The notes beneath the pieces are model-generated. The model made no database searches and had not been told where the DNA came from. It worked only from the letters and a program-made list of their open reading frames with translations. DNA of 43,008 nucleotides from Metabacillus lacus (GTDB lineage Bacteria; Bacillota; Bacilli; Bacillales; Bacillaceae). Numbering within the stretch: position 1 is the first letter of the stretch; each line of letters starts with the position of its first letter. The stretch lies in the NCBI RefSeq assembly GCF_009674805.1, contig NZ_WKKI01000035.1:1-43008 (forward strand). The letters are read 5' to 3'. The position numbers and the translations under genes were made by a program. Positions 23,943 through 31,645 of this stretch are shown piece by piece.

Positions 23943-24053
23943 TTGAACGCAGCGGTATATTTCCCTTTACTATTGTCGGAGATCGCAATTTTAAGCGATT
24001 TAGTTTTTATTTCGTTGATAGGTGGTCAATTTGTTGCAGATAACTGCCCTTAA
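23943..24053 (+). CDS. possible hydrophobic micropeptide, 36 aa
   Basis: A TTG at 23943 lies eight bases after GGAGGG. The frame encodes NAAVYFPLLLSEIAILSDLV followed by a hydrophobic stretch and ends at 24053. It is a single hydrophobic helix with a few acids. The good ribosome site supports it; the short length and its overlap with an arm-type repeat argue for caution. Confidence 0.35.
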   Translation: MNAAVYFPLLLSEIAILSDLVFISLIGGQFVADNCP

Positions 24054-24123
24054 TCGTTGCAGATAAGAACGCCTATTGATATAATTTGCTATATCGTAAT
24101 TGAATTGACGTGTTGACTTGTCG
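24036..24123 (+). repeat. right arm-type repeats of the element
   Basis: GCAGATAAC at 24036-24044 and GCAGATAAG at 24059-24067 are 23 bp apart, both preceded by GTT. GTTGACTTGTCG occurs at 24112-24123. The same motifs, orientation and 23-bp spacing occur at the left end. Confidence 0.65.
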
Positions 24124-24190
24124 GTGACTTCCGTTGATATGATTGAGTTTCGGAAGATTTTCGACGACTTAACGCTTTGTTTCGTGATGA

Positions 24191-24242
24191 AGCGCTACCT
24201 TGACAGGGTAGAGGTCGCTGGTTCGATCCCAGTCGGAATCAT
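24191..24242 (+). repeat. attR: 52-bp direct repeat, right copy (partial tRNA-Val)
   Basis: Exact copy of 18775-18826 that lacks the 5' acceptor strand and D-arm, so it is not a functional tRNA. It marks the right end of the element. Confidence 0.9.
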
Positions 24243-24252
24243 ACTAGTAAAC

Positions 24253-24286
24253 AAGTCATTTCTTTATTATAAGAGGTGGCTTTTTT
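24253..24286 (+). terminator. likely original tRNA-Val terminator, now beyond attR
   Basis: A 12-bp stem including G-T pairs (AAGTCATTTCTT with AAGAGGTGGCTT), a 6-nt loop and a T-run. It starts 11 bases after the repeat end. Before insertion it would have followed the tRNA directly. Confidence 0.7.
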
Positions 24287-24421
24287 ATTTTTTAAATCTA
24301 GTAATCTCTCAGAAAGAAATGCAAAAGAGTTGAAAGTAAAGGAGAGACGGAGACGGGAATTCTATAAGAAAAGATGTCCCTGCCATTTGTTGCGGAGAGG
24401 TTGCAGCACCTCCAGAACTCT

Positions 24422-24841
24422 AAATAGCCGTAAAAATTCCGCTTAAGCAGCAGATAGCATCCAAACTAGCTTCTAATAGAAGGAGGAATTCCAGCTATGC
24501 TCTCAAAAAACCTTAAAATGAAGTCATTTTTTCATCATAAGCGGAATATCTCCTTTTAAATCCCTGAAAATAAGCCGAATTTTACACTTAACGGAAAATT
24601 TTCCGCTTATTCTCCACGAGCAAGAATGGAGGTAAACTTCCCTTCGAAAAATAGCTGTAAAAATTCCGCTTAAGCAGCAAATAGCATCCAAACTAGCTTC
24701 TAATAGAAGGAGAAATTCCAGTTATGCTCTCAAAAACCTTAAAATGAAGTCATTTTTTCATCATAAGCGGAATATCTCCTTTTATATCCCTGAAAATAAG
24801 CCGAATTTTACACTTAACGGAAAATTTTCCGCTTATTCTCC
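24422..24841. repeat. two direct copies of a 194-bp repeat rich in TTCCGCTTA motifs
   Basis: Copy 1 is 24422-24615 and copy 2 is 24649-24841 (offset 227 bp). They differ by a handful of substitutions and one base in an A-run. Each copy contains TTCCGCTTA near its left end, the inverted TAAGCGGAA in the middle and, near its right end, the perfect 14-bp palindrome CGGAAAATTTTCCG. Neither copy has a supported gene. With the rest of the 24287-24980 stretch this makes about 700 bp of non-coding sequence between the island and the importer operon. It may be a dispersed chromosomal repeat duplicated locally. Confidence 0.85.
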
Positions 24842-24980
24842 TCATCCAATGTACTGGCGAACGACCCATTTCTTGCGCCTCCTGACTAAACAGACCACAC
24901 CTCACAAATAGTGCTCTTTAACCCATGATATCCCTGCATCCCCAATAGTGAAAAAGTCCCCGTCACCCAAATCTCTCCAA

Positions 24981-25010
24981 GTGACAAAAGCAGAGCAGGT
25001 AGGCTATAAT
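24981..25010 (+). promoter_or_regulatory. SigA-type promoter of the MetNIQ-like operon
   Basis: -35 GTGACA (24981-24986) and -10 TATAAT (25005-25010) with an 18-bp spacer. The leader to the start codon is only about 40 nt, too short for a SAM riboswitch (S-box), and no S-box-like sequence lies further upstream. Confidence 0.65.
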
Positions 25011-25056
25011 GAGGGTCGTTGCCATCACCTTTTCAGCTGGAGGAGGGTGTTTTTTT

Positions 25057-25806
25057 ATGATTGAGCTGCGGAGAGTCTCTAAGACATTTGGCCATTTTCA
25101 AGCGATTAAGAATATATCGCTGAGTATACCCAAGGGTGAAATTTATGGAATTATCGGGGCGAGCGGTGCAGGTAAATCGACTCTGTTGCGCCTGATGAAT
25201 ATATTGGAGGTTCCTGATTCTGGTGAGGTTGAGGTGAACGGACAGGTTTTGACAAGCCTAAGTGCGAAGGAGCTTCGGCAGGCGCGCAAGTCAATCGGCA
25301 TGATTTTTCAGCATTTTCATCTTGTGCTGAATAAAACCGTATTTGACAATGTGGCTGTGTCCCTGGAACTAGCTGGCGTACATAAGCAGAATCGGAGAAA
25401 AAGAGTGGAAGAGTGCCTGGATTTTGTCGGCCTCAAACATTTGGAGAGCAGCTTTCCAAGCCAGTTAAGCGGAGGGCAGAAACAGCGCGTGGCGATTGCC
25501 CGTGCGCTGGCAAACAGTCCTCAAGTGCTGCTTTGCGACGAGCCTACTTCTTCACTTGACCCCAACACAACAGCGGAAATTCTTGGTGTGCTGCAGGATG
25601 TTCAGCAGCGGCTTGGTGTGACGGTTGTTCTTGTTACACACGAAATGGAAGCAATCAAAAGCATTTGTACGAAAGTCACCGTACTGCATAATGGAGAGGT
25701 GTATGACACCATTTCGACAATCCCAAAAGGGGTAGAGCAAAGGGACAATACACCGGATTATTTTGTAAAGCAGCTTGCAGGAAACGGAGAGAAAGACAAT
25801 GCCTGA
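25057..25806 (+). CDS. metN: methionine-type ABC importer ATP-binding protein, 249 aa
   Basis: Energising subunit of a MetNIQ (NlpA-class) importer. The ATG at 25057 follows GGAGGAGGG, giving MIELRRVSKTFGHFQAI; the frame is open further upstream but without a better site. Walker A GASGAGKST is at about 35, then the Q-loop IFQHFHLV, signature LSGGQKQR at about 137, Walker B VLLCDEPTSSLDP and H-loop VTHEM. Length is short for MetN (often about 340 aa): the C-terminal methionine-sensing ACT-like domain is absent, so feedback by bound methionine is unlikely. It overlaps the permease start by eight bases. Confidence 0.85.
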   Translation: MIELRRVSKTFGHFQAIKNISLSIPKGEIYGIIGASGAGKSTLLRLMNILEVPDSGEVEVNGQVLTSLSAKELRQARKSIGMIFQHFHLVLNKTVFDNVAVSLELAGVHKQNRRKRVEECLDFVGLKHLESSFPSQLSGGQKQRVAIARALANSPQVLLCDEPTSSLDPNTTAEILGVLQDVQQRLGVTVVLVTHEMEAIKSICTKVTVLHNGEVYDTISTIPKGVEQRDNTPDYFVKQLAGNGEKDNA

Positions 25807-26461
25807 GATTCTACTTCAATATCAAGGAGCTATCTGGCAGGCGATAGGCGAAACTTTTATCATGGTGGGCGTTTCTATCCTGGCGGCCATATTGGCGGGT
25901 TTGCCCCTTGGCACATTGCTGTTTCTTTGCCGAAAAGGGCAGCAGCTGGAAAATCAACTGATTTTCTCCACTCTGAATCTGCTCGTAAATATTACCCGTT
26001 CATTTCCATTCCTGCTGCTGGTTGTGTTCCTGATTCCCTTTACGAGACTGATTATCGGAACCGCCATCGGGACTGCAGCAGCTACGGTTCCGCTTGCGAT
26101 TATAGCGATTGCCCATTACTCCCGGCTTGTTGAGCAGTCACTGCTTGATGTTCCCAAGGGTGTATTGGAGGCTGCTGTTTCCATGGGGGCTTCCGTGAGA
26201 GAAGTTGTATTTAAATTTTTGTATGTAGAGGCAAGGTCGGGACTGGTGCTGGGGTTAACAACATCCATTATTAGTTTTATTTCGTATTCGACCATAATGG
26301 GTGTGGTTGGCGGCGGAGGAATTGGAGATTTTGCCATCCGCTATGGCTATCAGCAATTTAAAACAGATTTAATGATGTACATGATTTTTATCATGATCGT
26401 TCTGGTGCAGCTCATCCAGTTTACTGGCATGACAGTCGCCAGGCTGATCGACAAAAGGTAA
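25799..26461 (+). CDS. metI: methionine-type ABC importer permease, 220 aa
   Basis: The ATG at 25799 (MPEILLQYQ) lies inside the end of the ATPase gene. The protein has five hydrophobic helices, the family segment SFPFLLLVVFLIP and the EAA loop GVLEAAVSMGASVREVVFKF that contacts the ATPase. Length and layout are normal for MetI. It forms a homodimer in the cytoplasmic membrane in known members. Confidence 0.88.
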   Translation: MPEILLQYQGAIWQAIGETFIMVGVSILAAILAGLPLGTLLFLCRKGQQLENQLIFSTLNLLVNITRSFPFLLLVVFLIPFTRLIIGTAIGTAAATVPLAIIAIAHYSRLVEQSLLDVPKGVLEAAVSMGASVREVVFKFLYVEARSGLVLGLTTSIISFISYSTIMGVVGGGGIGDFAIRYGYQQFKTDLMMYMIFIMIVLVQLIQFTGMTVARLIDKR

Positions 26462-26476
26462 CAACAGGAGGAATTT

Positions 26477-27328
26477 ATGATGAAAAAGAAATTATCTTTT
26501 CTGCTCATGATGATGAGCTTAGCAGTATTAGTGCTGGCTGCATGCGGCGGAAATAACAGCAATACCGGAGAAATAGAGGATGAAACAGCGGAGAAAACGG
26601 AACAGGAAAATGTTACTTTAAAGGTGGCATCACTCATTCCGCCAATGACAGAAATTCTTGAGCTGGTTCAGCCGATATTGGAAGAGGATGGCGTCACTCT
26701 TGATATTCAAGTACTGGGTGATAATGTCCAGCCAAATCAGGCACTTGCGAGCAATGAAGTGGACGCAAATTTCTTCCAGCACGTTCCGTATATGGAACAG
26801 TTCAATGCATCCAATGAAGCGAACCTGGTTCCTGTCAAAGCGATCTACTATGCCAACTACGGGGTATACGCTAAAAACTTTGATAACATCGATGAACTGC
26901 CGGAAGGGTCTGTCATTGCGATTGCAAACGACGTCTCAAATATTGACCGTTCCCTCAAGCTGCTGAATCAGCATGGAGTTATTACGCTTGGCGAAAAAAC
27001 AGATACTTACTATACGCAGGCTGATATTATTGAAAACCCTAAAAATTATCAGCTGAAAGAAGTGGACTTACTTATGCTGGCGAGAATGTATGATGACGCA
27101 GATGCTGTTGTCATGACGCCTGCTTATGCCTCACCGCTTGGCTTGACGCCTAAGAGCGACGCCCTTCTGACAGAAGGAACAGACAATGACTTTGCGATTA
27201 CACTTGTAGCACGCGAAGACAACAAAGAATCAGAAGCCATTCAAAAATTGGCAGAGGCGATGACAAGTGAAGCTGTCCGCCAATTCCTTGAAGAAGAATA
27301 TGATGAAACGGCCATTCCTGCTTTTTAA
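26477..27328 (+). CDS. metQ: MetQ/NlpA-family substrate-binding lipoprotein, 283 aa
   Basis: Surface lipoprotein delivering substrate to the MetNI pair. It has a lipobox LAAC with Cys23, a Gly/Asn/acid-rich linker, then the NlpA fold starting KVASLIPPMTEIL with the hallmarks NVQPNQAL and DANFFQHVPYME. The ATG at 26477 follows AGGAGG; a second ATG is next to it. A strong terminator follows. Methionine or a related short amino-acid derivative is the likely substrate by family; the lack of an S-box leaves this open. Confidence 0.88.
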   Translation: MMKKKLSFLLMMMSLAVLVLAACGGNNSNTGEIEDETAEKTEQENVTLKVASLIPPMTEILELVQPILEEDGVTLDIQVLGDNVQPNQALASNEVDANFFQHVPYMEQFNASNEANLVPVKAIYYANYGVYAKNFDNIDELPEGSVIAIANDVSNIDRSLKLLNQHGVITLGEKTDTYYTQADIIENPKNYQLKEVDLLMLARMYDDADAVVMTPAYASPLGLTPKSDALLTEGTDNDFAITLVAREDNKESEAIQKLAEAMTSEAVRQFLEEEYDETAIPAF

Positions 27329-27343
27329 GGCTGTATGAAGAAA

Positions 27344-27376
27344 GCCCTCATTTCTAACAAGAAATGGGGGTTTTTT
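27344..27376 (+). terminator. terminator of the MetNIQ-like operon
   Basis: Stem GCCCTCATTTCT with AGAAATGGGGGT around a short loop and a run of six T. Begins 15 bases after the metQ stop. Confidence 0.85.
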
Positions 27377-27471
27377 ATAGAACTGATCCACTGATTATGT
27401 GCGAAAAATTGCGCTGAAGTGATGGAGGCGAGTTTTAATAGAAGGCTCTATTCTTATAAATTGTTGTTATT

Positions 27472-27500
27472 TTGACCAACCTTTTGCTAGGTGCTACAAT
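27472..27500 (+). promoter_or_regulatory. SigA-type promoter in front of a decayed short gene
   Basis: -35 TTGACC (27472-27477) and an extended -10 TGCTACAAT (TACAAT at 27495-27500) with a 17-bp spacer. It is followed by GGAGGGGGG (about 27510-27518) but no intact gene. Confidence 0.6.
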
Positions 27501-27532
27501 CCTGCCATGGGAGGGGGGTATATGTGTAAAAA

Positions 27533-27622
27533 ATGGTGACCAAGGAACGAGTTAACCAAATGCTTTTAAAAAACAGCCAGCTCCATTGAGAAGTGACTGT
27601 ATATGATGATAAAACAGATTAA
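27533..27622 (+). pseudogene. decayed short reading frame
   Basis: The ATG at 27533, downstream of the promoter and ribosome site above, encodes MVTKERVNQMLLKNSQLH, then an in-frame TGA, then EVTVYDDKTD and TAA. The sense sequence before and after the stop looks like coding sequence, so this may be the 5' stump of a lost gene. The spacing from the ribosome site is long (14 bases), which weakens the case. Confidence 0.35.
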
Positions 27623-27638
27623 GTTTTCAATATTTGTT

Positions 27639-28382
27639 TTACTCGCTTATAATCCACTCTTCCAACGTGGTGTTAAAAAGTCTAGGGTCAGCTAAAGAAA
27701 AACCATGACCAATTTTAGGGATTATAAGACCTTTACAGTTAGGATTTTTCTCAATCATTTCCTTCATTGAGTCCTTCATGATTTTTCTCTCTTTCTCTCC
27801 TACAGTCACTAATATTTTGCTATTAGAGCTCTCAAAACTACTTGGTATCTTAAATGACATGTTTTCATTCATAATCCTTACGAACGCATCCTTGTTTATT
27901 TGACAACTCTCTTGAAAATAAATGCCTTGGTAATCTTTATCTATGTACATTGATTTTGCTTGAATTTTGGAAAATGCTTTATATCTTACAAGCGGAAATG
28001 CAAACATCATTGATTTGATTAGTGTATTAGCAAAAGGAACCGACTGAACTAAAGCACTGTTAATCATAGCGAAATCAATCAGGTTGGGCTTCTTACTGAG
28101 CATTGCAATTAAAACTTGAGCACCTAACGAGAAACCTATGACGATAACACGTTTTCCTTTGCCTTTTTCTTCGATTAACTCATTAAGTTCATCAGCAACA
28201 TCATTTATCTTAAATTGTATTCCCTTTTTACTTCGTCCGTGTTCAGGCATATCTGGAACCAAGCAGTGAAAATTCGAGCAAAAGTGTTCAATTTGCTTAT
28301 CCCACATCCAACCACTTACTCCGCCGCCATGCACAAATACCATCAGTGCAGAATTTTCAACTCCATATTCATTATAGTGCAA
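27639..28382 (-). CDS. alpha/beta-hydrolase, 247 aa
   Basis: Soluble alpha/beta-hydrolase fold enzyme. The oxyanion segment HGGG is at residues 18-21, the nucleophile is Ser85 in GFSLG, and the catalytic His is near the end in KIGHGFSL. The start is a TTG at 28382 behind GGAGGTG, as no ATG fits. The substrate is unknown; similar small hydrolases cleave esters or lysophospholipids. The gene is more AT-rich than the importer operon beside it and convergent with it. Confidence 0.8.
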   Translation of the reverse strand: MHYNEYGVENSALMVFVHGGGVSGWMWDKQIEHFCSNFHCLVPDMPEHGRSKKGIQFKINDVADELNELIEEKGKGKRVIVIGFSLGAQVLIAMLSKKPNLIDFAMINSALVQSVPFANTLIKSMMFAFPLVRYKAFSKIQAKSMYIDKDYQGIYFQESCQINKDAFVRIMNENMSFKIPSSFESSNSKILVTVGEKERKIMKDSMKEMIEKNPNCKGLIIPKIGHGFSLADPRLFNTTLEEWIISE

Positions 28383-28707
28383 TTCAAATTCACCTCCGAA
28401 TTCACAGATTCTACAACTTTATTCATACAACAAGAAAAATAAGTATACCTTTTCTTATGATAAAGCAAAAAACATAAAGAAAACAGCCTCATAGAAAGGA
28501 GCACGGATAATTGACGCAACATCCAAAATGGATAACGTCCAGCAGGGATTGTAGGAGAGCAAGTAGAATTATAATAGTTTGCAATCTTCCAACCTGGTTG
28601 GTTATTTGCAGAAAAAAAACCATCCATATAATGAGTTGAATAGCATACAAAGCGAAAGCGATGAAGTGCTCTAATGGAATGAATGAAAGAAGATAGGAGA
28701 TATTCTT
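28383..28707 (+). other. gene-free divergent region, 325 bp
   Basis: Lies between the minus-strand hydrolase and the plus-strand membrane-protein genes, so it should carry both promoters. Short frames on both strands around 28340-28630 lack ribosome sites and are not supported. I see no RNA gene, strong hairpin or repeat. Confidence 0.4.
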
Positions 28708-29067
28708 GTGTTAGTATTTTTGCTTCATATTTCGATCAGTTTCATGGTGTTAGGAATTTCATTGATTCCAGCACAAATAGTAGAAGTGAAGAAGAGTTCA
28801 GTCCTGAAAAACACCGTTGGGTTGTCTGGGCTATTAGGAATTATGTTAGTAGGTACAGGTATTTATATTGGAGGAGGAGAGTCTTTACAGCCATATTTTT
28901 ATATAACATTTATAGTGCAATTGTTGATTCTTTGTTTCTTCATTATTCTCTATTCTCTTTATAAAAAGTCGGGGTATTCAACATTTATCAATATCTTTTG
29001 TATTTTCTTAGCAGCACTCAGTCACTTCATGTATGGTTACTATATTGTCGCGAGTTTTCTTTATTGA
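28708..29067 (+). CDS. four-helix membrane hypothetical protein, 119 aa
   Basis: GTG start at 28708, seven bases after AGGAGA. Nearly the whole 119-aa chain consists of four hydrophobic helices with short loops (LLHISISFMVLGISL, LSGLLGIMLVGTGIYI, ITFIVQLLILCFFIILY and a C-terminal helix with HFMYGYYIV). There is no known motif. It is the first of four consecutive small membrane-protein genes on this strand. Confidence 0.6.
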   Translation: MLVFLLHISISFMVLGISLIPAQIVEVKKSSVLKNTVGLSGLLGIMLVGTGIYIGGGESLQPYFYITFIVQLLILCFFIILYSLYKKSGYSTFINIFCIFLAALSHFMYGYYIVASFLY

Positions 29068-29137
29068 TTTGGTGTTTTTGAGGTTGCATCGTATGTAATT
29101 TCAGAAATGGTATCTAAAATAAGGAGAGGACTGCATA

Positions 29138-29320
29138 ATGCTATTGATACTTTTACTTGTCGTACCGTTATTAGGTGTACTATGGTTTATAAATTTTACT
29201 GCTTTTTTAACGAATTTGAAAAATGATAAAAGCACTCATAATCAAATACTGTTGGGAAGTGCTCTCACTTTTATTTTTATCTTCGCTGTCATTTATTTTT
29301 ATGTTGGCACTGTACATTGA
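29138..29320 (+). CDS. small two-helix membrane protein, 60 aa
   Basis: ATG at 29138 behind AAGGAGAGG. The 60-aa product has two hydrophobic helices joined by a short charged loop (NLKNDKSTHNQ). Function unknown. It sits 70 bp after the preceding membrane-protein gene and could be co-transcribed with it. Confidence 0.65.
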   Translation: MLLILLLVVPLLGVLWFINFTAFLTNLKNDKSTHNQILLGSALTFIFIFAVIYFYVGTVH

Positions 29321-29412
29321 CCCAAGAAAAGCAGGTTATATAGTTCAGCAAGTTTGAAGAATACTTTTCCATCCTGGGGAGAATCTAATAAAAAATAACT
29401 AGGGTGGTCCTG

Positions 29413-29889
29413 ATGGGATTTGAAGTATTCTTTTTTGCGAGCTGGCTGGCTGTGTCATATTTTTTGCTGATGAAAAAGCGTCTTTCCTTCCAGGAAAATG
29501 CCTTTGTACTGATGCTGTGCCTGATTGTTAACATCCAATACACCTGGATCGTCTTTGAGGAATTTGAAAGAATCCAAAGTTCCCAAGATCCCTTTCAATA
29601 TATTGCCTTCCTTATGAATCGGAGTGTAATTTTCCCACTCGTCATAACGATCTTGATGAATGCGGCATTCTCGATGAAAAGCCTGAACAAGAGAATCCTG
29701 ATTCTAGCTCTGTCAGTTGCTGTATTAACAGCTCTTTCTGCACTATCCTTACTGTTTGAAATCATCTCATTCTCTCATTGGAACCTCTTGTATGATGCCA
29801 TTTATTTTACTTTGCTTAACATTGCTGTTTACTTCGGGCTGCGCGGCTTTCATTCTCTAGAGAAGAAGGGTGTGAGAAGTACATGGTAA
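29413..29889 (+). CDS. membrane hypothetical protein, 158 aa
   Basis: The frame opens with GTG at 29404, but the ATG at 29413 (MGFEVFFFASW) behind AGGGTGG is the better start. Five hydrophobic helices fill the chain. The product overlaps the next gene by seven bases, so the two are translationally coupled and probably interact. No family recognised. Confidence 0.65.
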   Translation: MGFEVFFFASWLAVSYFLLMKKRLSFQENAFVLMLCLIVNIQYTWIVFEEFERIQSSQDPFQYIAFLMNRSVIFPLVITILMNAAFSMKSLNKRILILALSVAVLTALSALSLLFEIISFSHWNLLYDAIYFTLLNIAVYFGLRGFHSLEKKGVRSTW

Positions 29890-30377
29890 TGTGGGAACAA
29901 TTTGATCATAATGAAGTGTGGCTTCTGGTGATGAATGGCATTGCCTATTTTATCCTTTACTTGATCCGCAATCGTTTTTCACATAGCACCCTGATTTTGA
30001 GCCTGCTTTGGGGACTAAGCATAGGAACCATTTTTGACTTTACCCTGGGCGGGGGCCTGATGGACTTTTATAGAGTGAACGACCTGGACCGATATGAAGG
30101 TGGAGATGTTCTGTATTACCTTTTATTTGCACCTTTCGGATATTTTTATCTTTATTTTTCCGAAGTGCTGAAAGTGCGGGGCAAAGGAGTCATACTCTAC
30201 ATCTTGAGCTGGGCACTGATTGGTCTTTTCATGCAATGGCTGTTCACTTTGACCGATATTCTGACATTGCAAAGAGGATATAAGCTGACTTATTCTTTTC
30301 CGGTGTTTCTGGTCACACAATCCCTCACAGCCCTGTTTATTCAATCCTTGAAAAGCAAGAAACGAAAAAATAACTGA
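29883..30377 (+). CDS. membrane hypothetical protein, 164 aa
   Basis: ATG at 29883 overlapping the preceding gene. It has about five hydrophobic helices with a conserved-looking segment FTLGGGLMDFYRVND between helices two and three. The C-terminus is basic (KSKKRKNN). The layout recalls the small multi-helix proteins of unknown function common in Bacillus genomes, with an Asp and a Tyr/Trp-rich loop. No function can be given. Confidence 0.65.
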   Translation: MVMWEQFDHNEVWLLVMNGIAYFILYLIRNRFSHSTLILSLLWGLSIGTIFDFTLGGGLMDFYRVNDLDRYEGGDVLYYLLFAPFGYFYLYFSEVLKVRGKGVILYILSWALIGLFMQWLFTLTDILTLQRGYKLTYSFPVFLVTQSLTALFIQSLKSKKRKNN

Positions 30378-30518
30378 TGCTTGGGAGATACCATTTAAGA
30401 TAGAAGAAAGGAGGGCGCCTGTATATTGTGTATAGGCACTTTCTTTTTATTATGGAAAATTATTCTTATCCCACTGCATTCCTGCTACACTGTTAGAAAA
30501 GCAATGGGGGAGAGCCCA

Positions 30519-31535
30519 ATGATACAGTATCCGGTATTAGCAGCAGACGCAGTTGTCGGAGTAACCGCACCTTCTTCCGGGGTACCTGAGGAACTGCATG
30601 ACTTGCTGAAAACAGCGAGCATGCGGCTCAGACGGCAAGGACATGAAGTGATCATTCAAGAAACTGCCTGGACGCAGGAAAGTGTAAGGTCAGCGCCAGC
30701 AGCGAAAAGAGCGGAAGAATTTCATGAACTCATGAAGAATGACAAAGTTGGATTAATTTTACCTCCGTGGGGAGGAGAGCTGCTGATAGAAGCTCTGGAG
30801 TTTATCAACTTCGCGGACTTGAAGAACAAATGGGTACTCGGTTACTCTGATACCAGCACTCTTTTGCTTGCGATTACGCTTCAGACGGGGATAGCTACTG
30901 CGCACGGAACCAATCTGATTGATTTAAGAGGGGAATATACCGACCTCACTACAGGTATGTGGAAAAAAGTACTGTCTACCCAACGGGGAAGTTTCATCCT
31001 CCAAACATCTTCATCACACTATCAGAAGCAATGGAAGCATGATGAGCCTTCACCGTGTGTGTTTCATTTAACAGAGCTTACAGAATGGAAAACAGTTTCT
31101 GGAAAGCCTGCTGTTATGAAGGGCAGGCTGCTGGGTGGCTGTGTAGATACTATTAGACACTTAATCGGGACTCCCTACGGAGATGTAAAGTCCTTTCGGA
31201 ACACATATTTGCCGGGAAAACCCCTTCTTTGGTATATGGAGAACTGTGAGCTTTCTCCCACTGATCTGCGGCGTTCGCTTGTTCAAATGAAATATGCAGG
31301 CTGGTTCGAAAATTGTGGGGGAGTGCTGTTCGGTAGAAGTGCCGTCAACGCTTCTGTTGACGGATATTCAGCAGAGAATGTGTACAGGGAGCTGGCAGAG
31401 GAGCTGGGAGTTCCTGTCGTTTATGATATTGACTGCGGACATCAGCCGCCGCAGATTACGTTTATCAATGGTGCCTGGGCTGAAGCGGAAGTGGATCCTG
31501 CCGGAAAAGGGACGATCTTGCAGCACTTTATTTAA
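30519..31535 (+). CDS. S66-family peptidase (LD-carboxypeptidase/MccF-like), 338 aa
   Basis: The frame opens at 30426, but the ATG at 30519 (MIQYPVLAADAVVGV) behind GGGGGAGA gives the normal family start, with the strand VVGVTAPSSG next. The nucleophilic Ser lies at about 110 in LGYSDTSTLLL, the Glu in the YMENCELSP region and the His in CGHQPPQ near the C-terminus, completing the Ser-Glu-His triad of family S66. Members cut LD-peptide bonds in murein tetrapeptides or hydrolyse microcin C-type conjugates (MccF). Cytosolic: no signal peptide. Which of the two roles applies is not decided by sequence. Confidence 0.85.
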   Translation: MIQYPVLAADAVVGVTAPSSGVPEELHDLLKTASMRLRRQGHEVIIQETAWTQESVRSAPAAKRAEEFHELMKNDKVGLILPPWGGELLIEALEFINFADLKNKWVLGYSDTSTLLLAITLQTGIATAHGTNLIDLRGEYTDLTTGMWKKVLSTQRGSFILQTSSSHYQKQWKHDEPSPCVFHLTELTEWKTVSGKPAVMKGRLLGGCVDTIRHLIGTPYGDVKSFRNTYLPGKPLLWYMENCELSPTDLRRSLVQMKYAGWFENCGGVLFGRSAVNASVDGYSAENVYRELAEELGVPVVYDIDCGHQPPQITFINGAWAEAEVDPAGKGTILQHFI

Positions 31536-31645
31536 CAGCAAAGCTATGTTAATGACTGTTTTTAATATTTTCGAATATATGTTTTTATTTAACTAAAGGT
31601 GCAGGATAGAGAAAAATAACTAATAAATTAAAGGACTAATTTAAT

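Larger units (their letters stand above)
18775..24242 (+). mobile_element. 5.4-kb integrated element in tRNA-Val, bounded by 52-bp direct repeats
   Basis: The 3' part of tRNA-Val (18775-18826) is repeated exactly at 24191-24242, the classical result of tyrosine-recombinase insertion into a tRNA gene. Between the repeats lie a broken integrase, three small phage-like genes, a 546-aa TIGR04141/DUF6119-like gene, two genes for membrane-anchored proteins (one frameshifted) and a possible 36-aa hydrophobic peptide. Paired repeats inside each end resemble integrase arm sites. There are no capsid, tail, replication or conjugation genes, so it is a degraded satellite or prophage remnant, or a small cargo island. 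All genes point the same way, away from the tRNA. Confidence 0.88.

Noticed and set aside
24118-24333. 71-aa frame across the right att site
   Set aside because: It reads through the partial tRNA copy and the terminator; an artefact of the insertion.
24500-25056. S-box (SAM) or T-box riboswitch upstream of the MetNIQ-like operon
   Set aside because: No S-box or T-box core sequence is visible and the promoter lies only about 40 nt from the start codon.
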